Assembly (NCBI RefSeq): GCF_002754475.1
Contig: NZ_PEFL01000001.1
Coordinates: 1,054,001 to 1,118,000 of the forward strand
Length of the DNA stretch: 64,000 bases
Direction: 5' to 3'
DNA from: Comamonas sp. 26
GTDB taxonomy: Bacteria; Pseudomonadota; Gammaproteobacteria; Burkholderiales; Burkholderiaceae_C
The notes below the pieces were generated by a model. It was not told where the DNA came from. It made no database searches and saw nothing but the letters and a program-made list of their open reading frames with translations. The position numbers were made by a program, and so were the translations under genes. Shown piece by piece: positions 63,468 through 64,000 of the stretch (positions are counted from its first letter, which is position 1; each line of letters starts with the position of its first letter).

Positions 63468-64000
63468 ATGAACACCTATCACCGTCGCACCTTTTTGCAG
63501 CACACGGCAGCGCTTTCGAGTGCTGCCGCGCTCGTGGGCCGCAGTGCATGGGCTGCGGAATCTTTTCCCTCCAAGCCTTTGACCCTCATGGTTCCTTACC
63601 CCGCCGGCGGGGTCAGCGATGTGGCCGCGCGAATTTTTGCCGAGTCCATTGGGCGCAGCGTCAAGCAGCCGGTGATTGTGGAAAATCTCGGGGGAGGCAC
63701 CGGTCTGATCGCCGCAAACAAGGTGCTCAACACGCCTGCCGATGGCTATATGTTCTTTCACGGCTCGGCCAATGAGGTGTTCCTGGCCCCGATGCTGAAT
63801 GCGGCAGCGCGCTATAAGCCGAGTGACTTCATGCAAGTGGCGCCTACGACGGATGCCGCCATTGTGCTGATGGTGAGAGAGGGTCTGCCCGTCAGCAGCT
63901 ATGACGGGTTTATCGACTATGCGCGCAGCCGCAAGGGTCAGCCTCTGACCTACGGGACAGTTGGCATTGACTCCATGTACAACCTCATGGGCGATGCGCT
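63468..64000 (+). CDS. Bug-family (TctC) receptor, C-terminus outside window
   Basis: The start and 177 codons are seen; the gene runs off the window end. N-terminal YHRRTFLQHTAALSSAAAL has a twin-arginine motif close to the Tat consensus (RRTFLQ), followed by a Bug domain start (SKPLTLMVPYPAGGVSDVAAR, VIVENLGGGTGLIAANKVL). AAAAGGAGAC precedes the ATG. It follows the M20 gene by 38 nt and so is likely in the same operon. Confidence 0.88.
   Translation, partial: MNTYHRRTFLQHTAALSSAAALVGRSAWAAESFPSKPLTLMVPYPAGGVSDVAARIFAESIGRSVKQPVIVENLGGGTGLIAANKVLNTPADGYMFFHGSANEVFLAPMLNAAARYKPSDFMQVAPTTDAAIVLMVREGLPVSSYDGFIDYARSRKGQPLTYGTVGIDSMYNLMGDA

Overview
The window is GC-rich, gene-dense DNA from a beta-proteobacterium of the family Comamonadaceae, most likely Comamonas close to C. 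testosteroni. The basis is the mobR/mobA pair (MobA is 639 residues, the length known for the C. testosteroni 3-hydroxybenzoate 4-hydroxylase), several Bug (TctC-type) binding proteins, an Entner-Doudoroff route fed by gluconate, and the style of the TCA genes. It reads as chromosome. I see no transposase, integrase, tRNA, rRNA or CRISPR array.

Layout. 1-4.9 kb: cydDC and cydABX for cytochrome bd. 4.96-12.3 kb: a minus-strand gluconate operon (gntK, TRAP dctQ-dctM-dctP, edd, eda) opposite a LacI-type regulator, with two matching palindromes between them. 12.3-16.5 kb: a GbsR/MarR regulator, an acyltransferase, rnk, an AT-rich gap with an FNR-like box, and an AraC regulator. 16.6-23.5 kb: a Bug receptor, then a LysR gene opposite a phosphonate cluster (phnD, phnC, phnE, Fe-dependent alcohol dehydrogenase, phnX) that has no phnW transaminase. 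23.6-26.2 kb: mobR/mobA. 26.3-28.6 kb: small genes and a PAS-GGDEF protein. 28.6-31.9 kb: glutathione-dependent formaldehyde oxidation (fghA, adhC) and a GlxA-type AraC regulator. 32.2-34.7 kb: a GntP-family permease with glycerate kinase. 34.8-43 kb: an XRE regulator, a membrane protein, a 1613-residue helicase-nuclease, a predicted outer-membrane protein, a DEAD-box helicase and a quinone oxidoreductase.

44.2-56.5 kb is a TCA-cycle block: sdhCDAB-sdhE-gltA on the minus strand, a GntR/HutC regulator, then mdh, tam, a CitE-like lyase, a small exported protein and acnB on the plus strand. A palindrome beside the mdh promoter is a candidate shared operator. 56.9 kb holds yhhQ (queuosine-precursor transporter) behind a sequence that folds like a preQ1-I riboswitch covering its ribosome-binding site. 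A bacterioferritin lacking the haem-ligand methionine follows. The last 6 kb hold a LysR gene opposite an AidB-like acyl-CoA dehydrogenase, two Bug receptors and an M20 amidohydrolase; the second receptor runs off the window.

Leading candidates for new biology are the PhnW-less phosphonate cluster (possibly 2-hydroxyethylphosphonate use), the preQ1-like switch, the standalone helicase-nuclease, and a short dispersed repeat that also sits in frame in inter-domain linkers of two proteins.
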